From Nocardia nova SH22a (GTDB lineage: Bacteria; Actinomycetota; Actinomycetes; Mycobacteriales; Mycobacteriaceae), in NCBI RefSeq assembly GCF_000523235.1, contig NZ_CP006850.1:4402001-4466000 (forward strand): 64,000 bases of DNA, in the 5' to 3' direction. Below the pieces are notes generated by a model, which made no database searches, was not told the DNA's origin, and worked only from the letters and a program-made list of their open reading frames with translations. This document shows positions 18,001 through 25,481 of this stretch, piece by piece. Every line of letters begins with the position of its first letter. Position 1 is the stretch's first letter. A program made the translations under genes and the position numbers.

Positions 18001-18174
18001 TTCGCGAAGGAACTCGCCGCGATCGAGGATCCCGCCCAGCGCGCGGAGGCCTTCGACGCTCTCGTGCGTGCGGCCTACGACAGCGGCAAAGCGCTCACGG
18101 CCGCAACGGTTCTCGAACTCGACGATGTGATCGATCCGGCCGATACCCGGCGCTGGATCGACACCCTGCGCTGA
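15007..18174 (+). CDS. single-chain acyl-CoA carboxylase (biotin carboxylase-BCCP-carboxyltransferase)
   Basis: A 1055-residue fusion of all activities of a biotin-dependent acyl-CoA carboxylase. Residues 1 to about 440 are the biotin carboxylase (VANRGEVAVRVVRAA, HPGYGFLSE, KATAGGGGRGMR, FLEVNPRLQVEHTVTE). About 470-540 is the biotin carrier with EAMKM, the biotinylated Lys being residue 505. About 560-1055 is a carboxyltransferase of the AccD type (GRRTARENIADLVDDGSFVEYG, CDTPGFMVGPEAE). Most actinomycetes use separate AccA and AccD chains; one-chain enzymes of this layout are known from mycobacteria (long-chain acyl-CoA carboxylase). The acyl specificity is not readable. The ATG at 15007 starts exactly at the conserved RVVVANRGE; its ribosome site is weak. 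Confidence 0.92.
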   Translation: MRVVVANRGEVAVRVVRAARERGAATLALSTEDEPDAMAVRLADRAQCLPGQGPAAYLDIPAVVAAARTAGAGALVHPGYGFLSESAEFAAACEAAGLVFAGPAPEVLRVFGDKVAAREAAARAGLALIPATAGAAGPEQIEALLAEHRGGVMIKATAGGGGRGMRIVRSRADLAEAYASCRAEAHAGFGDDTVYAEALIERARHLEVQIAADGVRAVALGDRDCSVQRRRQKLVEIAPAPHLPPPLRAELHDQAVRLAESVGCRGVVTVEFLLADGEFRFLEVNPRLQVEHTVTEEVTGIDLVALQFDLALGRSLTDLGLSPVPPRGCAVQVRVNAEILGATGDLLPSTGVVTRFTPPTGVGVRVDTALYPGMRQGARFDSLLAKIITRGPDRAAALRRAADALAETAVDGIDTTVALQRAIIDALLTEETVDTLWFERISTELLGRAIEFSPPTIPETRTTEDTTPDDERALRSPLGGTVVSIAGPGAMIAAGGEIAVVEAMKMHHVVRADRAVRVVRVLTEPGTVVDPHTALLLADDADHDGDSADISAVDLDADRADLAEVRERHRIGLDEARPEAVAKRHRLGRRTARENIADLVDDGSFVEYGALAVAAQRSRRSLADLIEKTPADGLVTGVATIGADRFGPDRSRAVVLSYDYTVLAGTQGIRNHAKTDRILELARAQRLPVIFWTEGGGGRPGDTDHSGISGLDVTTFRAMAELSGEVPLIGIVSGRCFAGNAALLGMCDVVIATPEANIGMGGPAMIEGGGLGVYAPEDIGPVRVQRRNGVVHIVAADEAEAVALARTYLGYFQGPLDDWDEPDPRLARHVVPENRLRAYDVRTAVAAIADTGSVLEVRRDWGVGVVTALIRVRGRAFGLVANDCHHLGGAIDAPAADKLGAFLRLCNAHGLPIVSLCDTPGFMVGPEAETHGTVTRFSRLFIDAAKMTVPWGTVILRKGYGLGAQAMAAGSFRAPRFVIAWPTGEIGGMGLEGAVRLGFAKELAAIEDPAQRAEAFDALVRAAYDSGKALTAATVLELDDVIDPADTRRWIDTLR

Positions 18175-18201
18175 GGCGCGGGTGCCGATCCGGATCGCCG
18201 G

Positions 18202-19008
18202 TCAGCCGACCTTCTGCGCCAGGCCGGAGACGATCAGCTCTTCCCACAGGCTCAGTTCACGCCCGGAATCGTCGGCCGGTACATCCGGCCACCACTTCGC
18301 GCACGGACGCAGACCGGGTTCGATCAGTTCGAGGTCGCCGAACAATGCCCGGACCTCCTCGTCGTTACGCCAGCGGCCACGGCCGAAGGCGTCGAGGATC
18401 TTCCGTTCGGTGGTGCTGGTCTCCCGGTTGTGCCCGGACTGGAAGTGCGACACATAGACCTGACTGCCGACGGGCACCCGTTCGGCCCAGGACCTGACCA
18501 CTCCGACCGGATCCTCGCCGTCCTCGACGAAGGCGAGCACGATACCGAACAGCAAACCGACCGGCTCGTCGAAATTGATCAGCCGCCGCACATCCGGATG
18601 GTCGGCGATATCGGCTACCGAGCACAGGTTGTTCTCCAGCACCGCGATCCGGTCGTCGATCTGCATCAGCGCCTTGCCGTGCGCGACGACGAACGGATCG
18701 TTGTCGACATAGATGATCGGTGCGTCCTGATACACACGGCGCACGACCTCGTGCACGTTCTCACTGGCGGGCAGACCACATCCCAGATCGATGAACTGGC
18801 GAATTCCCTTGGCGCACATACTGCGTACCGCACGCAGCGTGGCGGCACGAGCGGTGATGGCGACCTGTTCGGACCCCGGCAGGAAATCGATGAAGTAATC
18901 GGCGAGGCTCTGGTCGACACCGTAGTTGTCGCGTCCGCCGAGAATGTAGTCGTATACCCGTGCCACGCTCGGCTTGGTCTGCCGCGCTCGCATGGCGTCG
19001 TCGTTCAC
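18202..19008 (-). CDS. SAM-dependent methyltransferase, DUF574 type
   Basis: A 268-residue S-adenosyl methyltransferase of the actinobacterial DUF574 family. The start contains the family hallmark SVARVYDYILGGRDNYGVDQ, followed by the SAM-binding FIDLGCGLPASENVHEV at about residues 90-106 and VDNDPFVVAHGKALM after the second strand. The C-terminus has FGRGRWRNDEEVRALFGDLELIEPGLRP. It is paralogous to the partial gene at 1-255. Substrates are unknown for nearly all members. It converges with the carboxylase gene, with 27 bases between the stops and no clear hairpin. Confidence 0.9.
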   Translation of the reverse strand: MNDDAMRARQTKPSVARVYDYILGGRDNYGVDQSLADYFIDFLPGSEQVAITARAATLRAVRSMCAKGIRQFIDLGCGLPASENVHEVVRRVYQDAPIIYVDNDPFVVAHGKALMQIDDRIAVLENNLCSVADIADHPDVRRLINFDEPVGLLFGIVLAFVEDGEDPVGVVRSWAERVPVGSQVYVSHFQSGHNRETSTTERKILDAFGRGRWRNDEEVRALFGDLELIEPGLRPCAKWWPDVPADDSGRELSLWEELIVSGLAQKVG

Positions 19009-19162
19009 TTGTCACCTCTCGATTTCCGCGAAGCCCGCCGCAGGGGTGGCTGATTTCAGTTGTCGAGCATAGTCCCCCCGGCACCTCGGAGCCGACGTTC
19101 GACCACCGTCGCGGCGAGGTTTTCGGGCGTGTCGCCGTTGGATAGCCGGTACCGCGAGTACG

Positions 19163-20305
19163 TCAGCGGTCATCGGCCATATCCGGTGCGCCCGTACCGC
19201 TTTCATCCGCCCCGGCCGCTGACCGCGCGGCCCGCCGCGACAGTTCGGCGTCGAGTTGCGCCTCCGCGCGTTCGGCCCGGGTGAGGGTCTGGCGCCGGGC
19301 GTCCTCGAGGGCCGCCAGCCGCGCCTCCGTCTGGGCGGCGGCTTGTTCGGCGGCCGCGGCGGCTTCGGCGCGTACGGCGGCGATGTCGTCGGCGGCGCGC
19401 CGGAGCGCGGCCTCGCCGGTGGCGCGGACCCGCTCGGTCTCGCGGCGGGCGTGGGTGAGTTCGTCCTTCATCTCGGCCAGGGCCCGAGTGCGTTCGGCCA
19501 CAGCCGATTCGGCGCGCTCGATGGCGCGCTCGGCGTCGGCGGCGCGCTGGACGGCGAGATCGCGTTCGGCGGCCGCGGCCGTGACGCGCTGGGCACTGTC
19601 CCGGCGGACCTGTTCGATCTCGGTCGCGGACTTCGCGCGCGCCGATTCGATGTCCTCGTCCGCACGCCGCCGCGCGTCCTCGACATCCTGCGCACACTGC
19701 CGGCGAACATCACGTATCTCGGCCTCCGCCTCGGCACGGGCGGCGAAGACCTCGTCGGCCGCCTGTTTGCCCGCCCGCTCGACCTCGCGCATCGCATCGT
19801 CGCGCGCGGCGAGAGCGTCGGCGATGCGGGCCTCGGCGGACTCGGCCGCCGTGGCGGCATCCTCGGCGGCGGACTCGGCGGCCTCGCGCGCTTTCTGCGC
19901 CTCCCGGCGGGCCTGTTCGGCGGCCACCGCCGCGACCTCCGCCTCCGCGATCCGGCGCGCCGCGTCGGCCTGGACCGCCTGCACCTGAGCCTCGGCCACC
20001 GACGGATCGGCGAGTGTCGACAATTCCGCGACGGCCACCGACAGCGTGCCGCTGAGCTGATCGGCCAGCGTCCGGAACTGGGCGAGTAGCTCGTCGGCTC
20101 GCAAGCGCGCGGCCGTCACCGGACCCTGTTGTGTCACAGTGACGTTCGCTGCGGTTCCCTCGTCCTCCTGCTGTCGCCGCTGGCGTTCCTTCCACGCTCG
20201 CCACCGCGTGTGTTCGGGATGGTCGCAGTACTCCGAGGGCCGTCCGGGCGTTCCGCCGCGAGTGATGGTGCGCGTACAACCCGGGTAGTTGCAGATACTC
20301 GACAC
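19163..20305 (-). CDS. zinc-finger-like plus long coiled-coil protein of unknown function
   Basis: A 380-residue protein in two parts. The first 35 residues hold a possible zinc site, Cys5-x4-Cys10-x16-Cys27-x4-His32, followed by a basic WRAWKERQRRQQ stretch. From about residue 60 to 360 the chain is almost entirely Ala, Glu, Arg and Gln with heptad-like spacing (for example ERDLAVQRAADAERAIERAE), predicting a long alpha-helical coiled coil. There is no signal or membrane segment. The layout (small zinc/DNA-contact head plus rod) recalls KfrA-like or other DNA-organising proteins, but I recognise no named family. Start is GTG. The antisense strand also looks open here, an effect of the repetitive Ala/Arg codons. 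Confidence 0.75.
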   Translation of the reverse strand: MSSICNYPGCTRTITRGGTPGRPSEYCDHPEHTRWRAWKERQRRQQEDEGTAANVTVTQQGPVTAARLRADELLAQFRTLADQLSGTLSVAVAELSTLADPSVAEAQVQAVQADAARRIAEAEVAAVAAEQARREAQKAREAAESAAEDAATAAESAEARIADALAARDDAMREVERAGKQAADEVFAARAEAEAEIRDVRRQCAQDVEDARRRADEDIESARAKSATEIEQVRRDSAQRVTAAAAERDLAVQRAADAERAIERAESAVAERTRALAEMKDELTHARRETERVRATGEAALRRAADDIAAVRAEAAAAAEQAAAQTEARLAALEDARRQTLTRAERAEAQLDAELSRRAARSAAGADESGTGAPDMADDR

Positions 20306-20354
20306 CCGGGAATCCTAACGCCGCTGGCGAATTCGCCTCGCCCGCCGAAGCGCG

Positions 20355-20849
20355 CTACCGGTCCGCTCCCGGACCCGCCGTCGTCGCCAGGTGGGCGTTG
20401 ATGCGGTTGAGCAGACCGAACAGCTGCGCACGTTCGTCGTGATCGAGCGGCGTCATGAGGTATTCGTTGACGCCGTCGAGAACGCGGTCGAGTTCGGCGA
20501 GGCGCCGCTCACCGCTGCGGGTGATGGTGATGACGTTGCGTCGCTTGTCCGCGGGGTCGGGGGCACGGCGAACCCACCCGCCGCCTTCGAGGTCGTTGAG
20601 GACGGACACGAGGTCGCTCTTGTAGACGCTGGTCGTCTCCGACAGTGCCGCCTGGCTCGCCGGTCCGCGGTCGGCGAGCGCGGCCAGCACCACGAAGTGG
20701 TCCTTGCGGGCGCCCGCGGCCCGCAACGCTTCACGCGAGACTCGCGTCATCCGCGCGGCCGTCATCGAGGTGAGACGTGAGAGCTGTTTCCGCAGCCGCG
20801 CCGGGGTGTCCTCATCGTGGCCGAAGCACACTTCCTCGCCGGTCTCCAT
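20355..20849 (-). CDS. MarR family transcriptional regulator
   Basis: A 164-residue winged-helix regulator. The recognition region is ADRGPASQAALSETTSVYKSDLVSVLNDLEGGGWVRRAPDPADKRRNVITIT at about residues 58-110, with the DxRR wing motif of the family seen as DKRR. It diverges from the NTF2-like gene, and the 96-base space between the start codons carries two copies of a GTTAGTG-type palindrome, the expected architecture for a MarR protein repressing itself and its neighbour. The CxGHDED start (residues 7-13) contains a Cys that could act as a redox sensor, but this is speculative. Confidence 0.9.
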   Translation of the reverse strand: METGEEVCFGHDEDTPARLRKQLSRLTSMTAARMTRVSREALRAAGARKDHFVVLAALADRGPASQAALSETTSVYKSDLVSVLNDLEGGGWVRRAPDPADKRRNVITITRSGERRLAELDRVLDGVNEYLMTPLDHDERAQLFGLLNRINAHLATTAGPGADR

Positions 20850-20871
20850 GTTCGGAGCCTACCGCACTTGC

Positions 20872-20886
20872 GTTAGTGTCACTAAC
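20872..20886. promoter_or_regulatory. MarR-type operator, site 1
   Basis: Perfect palindrome gttagtgtcactaac (7-1-7), extended by one more pair at each end to 20871-20887. It lies 22 bases upstream of the MarR start codon and so probably overlaps that gene's promoter. Confidence 0.75.
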
Positions 20887-20912
20887 GATCTACATTCGTT
20901 TATGCATCTAAC

Positions 20913-20927
20913 GTTAGTGTTACTAAC
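20913..20927. promoter_or_regulatory. MarR-type operator, site 2
   Basis: A near-perfect second copy, gttagtgttactaac, differing from site 1 at one base. Its start is 41 bases from that of site 1, about four helical turns, and it lies 19 bases before the start of the NTF2-like gene. Each divergent promoter therefore has its own site on the same face of the DNA. Confidence 0.75.
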
Positions 20928-20945
20928 AGATAGTAGGAGATTCGC

Positions 20946-21383
20946 ATGACCACCACCGATGCCCTGATCCGCGACCTCGCCGACCGTGCCGAACTGGCCG
21001 AGCTGGTCGCCCGCCACAGCCTGTGGGTCGACGAAGGTTTCGCCGACACCGACCGGCTCTTCACCGACGATGTCGTGGTCGGTTCCATCCACGGGGACGC
21101 CCGCGGCCGCGAGGCGCTCGCCGCACTCGCACGCAAAGCGCACGACGCATACGTCCGCACCTTGCACTGCAAGTCGAACATCGTCATCGAGATCGACGGC
21201 GACACCGCGACGGCACGGGCGCACGACATCGCCGTCTATGTCATCGACGACGAGACCGAAGCCGTCGCGACCGCGATCCTGCGCTACAACGCACGCCGCA
21301 CCGCGGACGGCTGGCGTTTCGACCGGCTCGAGGTGTCGCCGGTCGCGCGGACCGAGCCGCTGGCTCGGGCCGTCCTGGGCTGA
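20946..21383 (+). CDS. NTF2-like (SnoaL-type) protein
   Basis: A 145-residue protein with the alpha+beta barrel pattern of SnoaL/NTF2-like proteins. An N-terminal helix pair (IRDLADRAELAELVARHSLWVDEGFADTDRLFTDDVVV) is followed by antiparallel strands ending in GWRFDRLEVSPVARTEPLARAVLG. Members act as small hydrolases, isomerases or lipid-binding proteins. AGGAG is seven bases upstream of the ATG. It is controlled, by inference, by the divergent MarR protein through the two sites at 20872-20927. No catalytic residue can be assigned with confidence. Confidence 0.8.
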   Translation: MTTTDALIRDLADRAELAELVARHSLWVDEGFADTDRLFTDDVVVGSIHGDARGREALAALARKAHDAYVRTLHCKSNIVIEIDGDTATARAHDIAVYVIDDETEAVATAILRYNARRTADGWRFDRLEVSPVARTEPLARAVLG

Positions 21384-21683
21384 TCGCCCGCGGCGACCAG
21401 CACCGCCCCTCACACTCCCCGCGGTCCAGGGCCCACGCGCTCCGGTCTTCGTTCGAGTGCCACCGGGGAAATCTGGTGAGCACGAAAGTTCCACCGCCCG
21501 AACGCGATCGGGTCGTCCCCGGGGCGAGCAGGTGCGCAGCTCACCGGCGCCACCCCGCCCAAGGCCAGCCCACTCCGGACGGCGACGCGATTTCGCAGCC
21601 TGCCCGGAACGAGAACGTGTTACATTTTCACCTCGCGAAGGGGCGCCGGACCTCGATCCGGACCGTGCCGGACAGGAGTCGGA
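21384..21683. other. intergenic region upstream of the SDR-VOC pair
   Basis: No convincing gene. The open frames here are Arg/Pro/Ser-rich and lack ribosome sites. At 21611-21624 is GAGAACGTGTTACA, containing an AAC-N2-GTT core like that bound by KstR-type TetR regulators of lipid and steroid catabolism. It lies about 60 bases upstream of the SDR start. The match is partial and unproven. The AT-richer stretch at 21618-21630 right after it is a plausible promoter element for the downstream pair. Confidence 0.35.
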
Positions 21684-22424
21684 ATGAGCGGTGTGTCGGG
21701 AAAAGTGGCGCTGGTGACCGGCGCGTCGTCGGGACTCGGGGCTCAGGTCGCGCGACTGCTCGCGGAACGGGGCGCGTCGGTACTGGGCGTGGCGCGTGAT
21801 GAGCAGCGATTGGCCGCCACCTTCGCCGACTCCCCCACCGGGCGCTACGTCGTGGCGGATCTGTCCACCGCCGATGCCTGCCGATCGGTGGTCGCGCAAT
21901 GTGTCGAGATATTCGGGCGGCTCGACACATTGATCAATGTCGCGGGATTTCACCGCATGCGCCACACCACGGAGATGACCGACGCGGAGTGGGATCACGA
22001 CCTCGCGGTCAATCTCCACGGACCGTTCCATCTGTGCCGTGCCGCGCTGCCTCATCTGCTCGATGTCGGCGGCAACATCGTGAATGTGGCCTCGATCGCC
22101 GGGGTCGAGGGCCAGGCGTATTCCGCCGGGTACTGCGCCGCCAAACACGGCCTCGTCGGCCTGACCCGCGCGCTGGCGGTCGAATTCACCGCCGATCGCC
22201 TCCGCGTGAACGCCGTGTGCCCGGGCGGCATGCTGACCCCGCAGATCACCGGATTCACCCTCCCCGACGGCGCGGATCCGAACCTGGTCATGCGGACCGC
22301 CTCGCCGCGCGGTATCAGCGATCCCGCCGACGTCGCGAAGGTGGTGACCTTCCTCGCCAGTGACGACGCCGTCGCGGTTCACGGCGCGGTGTACGCCGCC
22401 GACAACGGTAAGACCGCCGGATGA
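21684..22424 (+). CDS. short-chain dehydrogenase/reductase
   Basis: A 246-residue classical SDR. TGASSGLGAQVARLL near residue 12 is the cofactor motif; NVAGF is in place of NNAG; the catalytic Ser is in VNVASIAG, with Tyr and Lys in YSAGYCAAKHG, and a late PGGMLTP follows. Arg in GVARDEQR suggests NADP(H), though this is not certain. It overlaps the next gene by four bases (ATGA), so the dehydrogenase and the VOC protein are probably made together for one catabolic step. A GGAG site precedes the ATG. It could use a hydroxyacyl or steroid-like substrate given the KstR-like motif upstream, but that is only inference. Confidence 0.9.
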   Translation: MSGVSGKVALVTGASSGLGAQVARLLAERGASVLGVARDEQRLAATFADSPTGRYVVADLSTADACRSVVAQCVEIFGRLDTLINVAGFHRMRHTTEMTDAEWDHDLAVNLHGPFHLCRAALPHLLDVGGNIVNVASIAGVEGQAYSAGYCAAKHGLVGLTRALAVEFTADRLRVNAVCPGGMLTPQITGFTLPDGADPNLVMRTASPRGISDPADVAKVVTFLASDDAVAVHGAVYAADNGKTAG

Positions 22425-22912
22425 CCGTCGAGTACGGGCCCATCACCCAGATCGCTTGGGTGAGTGCCGATATCGATGCGACCGAGCAGATGTTGAGCGG
22501 GCAGTTCGGCATCGGTGCGTGGACCCGGCTGCCCGACACCGTCTTCGGCCCGCAGATGTGCCGGTATCGCGGCGAGCCCGCCGATTTCACCGCGCACGTC
22601 TCACTGTCCTATTCGGCCAGCATGCAACTGGAGCTCATCCAGCCGGTGCGCGGACGCAGCATCTACACGGAATTCCTCGACCGCTGCGGACCCGGCCTGC
22701 ACCACGTGTGCTTCGAACCAACGGACTTCGACGCGGCGATCGCGCAGGCGACCGCCCGGGGACTGCCGGTGATCCAGGACGGTGACATCGGCGGGATGAT
22801 GCGATTCGCCTACATCGACGGCGCCCCGGCGGGTGTGCCCTACGTCGAACTCGCCGAGATCGGCCCCGCGATGCGCGAGTTCTACCGCTCGATCAAGGAC
22901 CGCGCCCGCTGA
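22421..22912 (+). CDS. VOC family protein, methylmalonyl-CoA epimerase-like
   Basis: A 163-residue VOC protein with two beta-alpha modules. ITQIAWVSADIDATEQMLS and LELIQPVRG are followed by GLHHVCFEPTDFDAAIAQATARGL and a terminal VPYVELAEIG. The metal-ligand pattern (Gln9 or His70-type, Glu in LELI, His in HHVCF, Glu in YVELAE) resembles methylmalonyl-CoA epimerases and related dioxygenases. It is translationally coupled to the upstream SDR. Length is slightly above that of standard epimerases (about 145). The exact substrate is unknown, and it converges with the DprE1-like gene. Confidence 0.8.
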   Translation: MTVEYGPITQIAWVSADIDATEQMLSGQFGIGAWTRLPDTVFGPQMCRYRGEPADFTAHVSLSYSASMQLELIQPVRGRSIYTEFLDRCGPGLHHVCFEPTDFDAAIAQATARGLPVIQDGDIGGMMRFAYIDGAPAGVPYVELAEIGPAMREFYRSIKDRAR

Positions 22913-22960
22913 GCACGCGGTCGCGTTCACACGAACATCTCTCGCGCAGTTGCGGATTCG

Positions 22961-24343
22961 TCAGCGCGCGAGGACCGGCTCGTCGTCCACGAGCCGCAGC
23001 CGCCGCGCCATGTCCGAGACGAATGTCCGCTCCGGATCCACCGCGTCGCGAATCGTCCGCCATTCCTCGAGTCGCGGATACATCGCGCGGATCATCTCCG
23101 GCGTGGTGCGCGACTCCTTGGCGAAGTAGAGGCGGCCGCCGGCGGCCAGTACCCGCCGGTCGAGGTCGGCGCAGAACTCGTTCACTCCCGGTGCGAGGGT
23201 GAAGTCCAGGCTCAGCATGTACCCCGGGTGCGGCCACGACAGGGGTGCCCGGCTGCTGGGGCCCATGCGCTTGAACACATTCAGGAACGACCGGTGGCCC
23301 GAGCGCGCGATCGTACGCACCGCATCGGCCAGCTGGTCCTCGGCGCCGTAGGGCATCGAGAACTGGTATTGGAGAAAACCCCGGCGGCCGTACGCGCGAT
23401 TCCACTCCCCGAGCACATCGAGCGGATGCAGGAACTGTGTGATGTTCTGGATCATGCCCCGGCCCTGTTTGCCGAAGACACGGTAGGTGAGTTCACCGGC
23501 GATCCGGGTGGTCAGGTTGTTCACCATTCCGCTGGGAAAGATGTCGGGCACCGTAAGTAGTTGCGGCGCGGCGAAATGCAGCGGATCGCGGCGCAGTCTG
23601 GGCGGGAGCTGGTCGACGGTGGCGAGGTTGCCGCGGCTGAATCCCGCGCGTCCCAGTTTCGCTCCGGTGCTGATCGTGTCCGGCACCGCGACCGAGTATT
23701 CGTATCCCTCGTCGGATCCGTCGGTCAGCAGACGCATCGTCTCGTCGAGGTCGGTGGTGCGGTCGCAGTCGACGATGAAGTACGCGGTCTCGGTGTGCTT
23801 CATCCGGATCCGTGCCCGCACAACGATTCCCGTCAGGCCCATACCGCCGACCGTGGCCCAGAACAGGTCCGCGTCCGCACCGTCCGGTCCGATTGTGCGC
23901 ACCGTGCCGTCCGCGGCCAGCAAGTCCATCGACAGCACATGGTTACCGAAGCTGCCCTGCGAGTGATGATTCTTGCCGTGGATATCGGAGGCGATCGCCC
24001 CGCCCACGGTGACCTGCCGGGTCCCCGGCAACACCGGCACCCACAACCCGTGCGGCAACGCCGCGCGCATCAACGCGTCGAGACTGACCCCCGCGTCGAC
24101 ATCGACGACACCACTGTCCGGATCGATCGTATGAACGCGATCGAACACGGTCATATCGACGACGAGCCCACCCCCGTTCTGCGCCGGATCGCCGTAACTA
24201 CGCCCGAGTCCCCGCGCGATGACACCCCGCGGCCCCGCCTCCCGCACCGCCCGAGCCACTACGTCGAGATCACGACTGCGCAGCACCCGCGCCACCGTCG
24301 GCGCGGTACGACTCCAGCCACTCAACGGATATTGCTCGATCAC
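22961..24343 (-). CDS. DprE1-like FAD oxidase (decaprenylphosphoryl-ribose oxidase homologue) with Ser at the Cys387 position
   Basis: A 460-residue FAD enzyme resembling mycobacterial DprE1, which oxidises decaprenylphosphoryl-ribose on the way to cell-wall arabinan. [41 protein letters not shown] and YPRLEEW-VDPERTF are all at the expected positions, and the catalytic-pocket Lys is in YFAKESRTT. The benzothiazinone-target Cys387 of M. tuberculosis aligns with Ser378 (PGYMLSLDF). There is no dprE2 or arabinosyltransferase gene nearby, so this may be a paralogue. I use GTG at 24343, giving the family's length; GTG at 24367 is possible. Confidence 0.85.
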   Translation of the reverse strand: MIEQYPLSGWSRTAPTVARVLRSRDLDVVARAVREAGPRGVIARGLGRSYGDPAQNGGGLVVDMTVFDRVHTIDPDSGVVDVDAGVSLDALMRAALPHGLWVPVLPGTRQVTVGGAIASDIHGKNHHSQGSFGNHVLSMDLLAADGTVRTIGPDGADADLFWATVGGMGLTGIVVRARIRMKHTETAYFIVDCDRTTDLDETMRLLTDGSDEGYEYSVAVPDTISTGAKLGRAGFSRGNLATVDQLPPRLRRDPLHFAAPQLLTVPDIFPSGMVNNLTTRIAGELTYRVFGKQGRGMIQNITQFLHPLDVLGEWNRAYGRRGFLQYQFSMPYGAEDQLADAVRTIARSGHRSFLNVFKRMGPSSRAPLSWPHPGYMLSLDFTLAPGVNEFCADLDRRVLAAGGRLYFAKESRTTPEMIRAMYPRLEEWRTIRDAVDPERTFVSDMARRLRLVDDEPVLAR

Positions 24344-24515
24344 CGATCCCCCATTCGTGAAATGCACTCCGCCACCGTACCGGCACGATCGCGGAAGATT
24401 CCGCATCTCCCGGACAGCCGCTCGCACGGGAGCCCGGACACCCGCCGCGCGGAGCAATTCGAATGTCACGGCGGTCCGCGAACCGCGTCTCCGGATGTGG
24501 ACCATGATGGGGAGA

Positions 24516-25286
24516 ATGAGCGGAACGCGCGCCCGGTCCTTCGATATCGCCGCTGCTGACTATGCGGCCGCCCGGCCTTCCTATCCTGCTGAGCTTTTCG
24601 ATGCGATCGAAGAACTTTCGGGGCGTGGGCTGGCGGGTGCGCGGGTTGCCGATGTCGGTGCCGGTACCGGGATCGCGACGGAGCTGCTGCGGGACCGGGG
24701 AGCCGAAGTCGTTGCGGTGGAGCCCGGTTCGGCGATGGCCTTCGAGTGCCGACGGGCGGTGGCGGAGGTGCCGGTCGTGCGTGGTGACGGCAATGCTCTT
24801 CCGCTGGCCGACGACTCGCAGGATTTCCTGACCTATGCGCAGTCGTGGCAGTGGACCGATCCCGCGGTCTCGGTACCCGAGGCATGGCGTGTTCTGCGTG
24901 GCAGCGGCGCTTTGGCGATCTGGTGGAATACCACGGCATTCGACGTTCCGTGGTTGCACGCTCAGCATCTGCGCATCGCCCGATATTGCGGGACCGAACC
25001 TCGGCCCGCCTCCCGCCCGGACGACGCCGAAGCGGTCCGGCTCGCGGGTCTGACGGGTCTGCGGGTCGGGCGGCGTCGGATACGCTGGTCCCGCACGGTC
25101 TCGCTGGACACACATCTGGCCAATATCGGCAGTCGTTCGGCGTTTCTCGTGCTCGATGAGGATCGGCGGCGGTCCGCACTCGCCGAGGAGCGGGGAATTC
25201 TCAGCGCCGCGTTCCCGGACGGCATCATCGAGGAGACCTACTCGGTCGACCTGCTGGTCGGGCGCTTCCAGGGTTCGGCGGACTGA
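24516..25286 (+). CDS. class I SAM-dependent methyltransferase
   Basis: A 256-residue methyltransferase of the UbiE/Trm9-like type. [20 protein letters not shown] precedes motif [18 protein letters not shown] at about residue 38, then [10 protein letters not shown] (motif post-I) and the acidic [27 protein letters not shown] (motif II). The C-terminal half has a [24 protein letters not shown] segment seen in this group. The substrate is unknown. The start is uncertain: in-frame ATGs occur at 24495, 24504, 24507 and 24516; only the last begins at the conserved part, but its GGGGAG is very close. The gene diverges from the DprE1-like gene. Confidence 0.85.
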   Translation: MSGTRARSFDIAAADYAAARPSYPAELFDAIEELSGRGLAGARVADVGAGTGIATELLRDRGAEVVAVEPGSAMAFECRRAVAEVPVVRGDGNALPLADDSQDFLTYAQSWQWTDPAVSVPEAWRVLRGSGALAIWWNTTAFDVPWLHAQHLRIARYCGTEPRPASRPDDAEAVRLAGLTGLRVGRRRIRWSRTVSLDTHLANIGSRSAFLVLDEDRRRSALAEERGILSAAFPDGIIEETYSVDLLVGRFQGSAD

Positions 25287-25382
25287 CGTCCACGAAAAGC
25301 GCTGGGGCTCATATCTTCCGCGACTCGACCGAGTGCCCATGTCATCGACTGTGGGCGACTTCCGAGACTCACACAGGGTGCG

Positions 25383-25481
25383 TCAGCGCGATTTCTTGCG
25401 GCGGTACTGAATGTATTTGCTGACGCCGAACAGCGTGAGGGCGATGACTGCGACGATGATGCCTTGTTCGAGTCCGGTCAT
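25383..25481 (-). CDS. 32-residue single-span membrane peptide
   Basis: A very short gene. The peptide has a short polar start (MTGLEQG), a hydrophobic helix of about 14 residues (IIVAVIALTLFGVS) and a strongly basic tail (KYIQYRRKKSR), the layout of a small N-out/C-in membrane peptide. GAAGGAG lies nine to ten bases upstream of the ATG, and the ATG overlaps the stop codon of the VC0807-like membrane gene (ATGA), indicating translational coupling. Role unknown; a small partner subunit or regulator of that membrane protein is a reasonable guess. Confidence 0.65.
   Translation of the reverse strand: MTGLEQGIIVAVIALTLFGVSKYIQYRRKKSR

Noticed and set aside
19256-20089. A plus-strand Gly/Leu-rich frame of 277 codons
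   Set aside because: A mirror of the Ala/Arg coiled-coil repeats in the minus-strand gene; not an independent protein.
21611-21624. KstR-like site upstream of the SDR gene
   Set aside because: Only the AAC-N2-GTT core agrees; one flanking position differs from the consensus, and no other steroid gene is nearby.
22913-22960. Possible terminator between the VOC and DprE1-like genes
   Set aside because: No stem longer than four pairs could be found.
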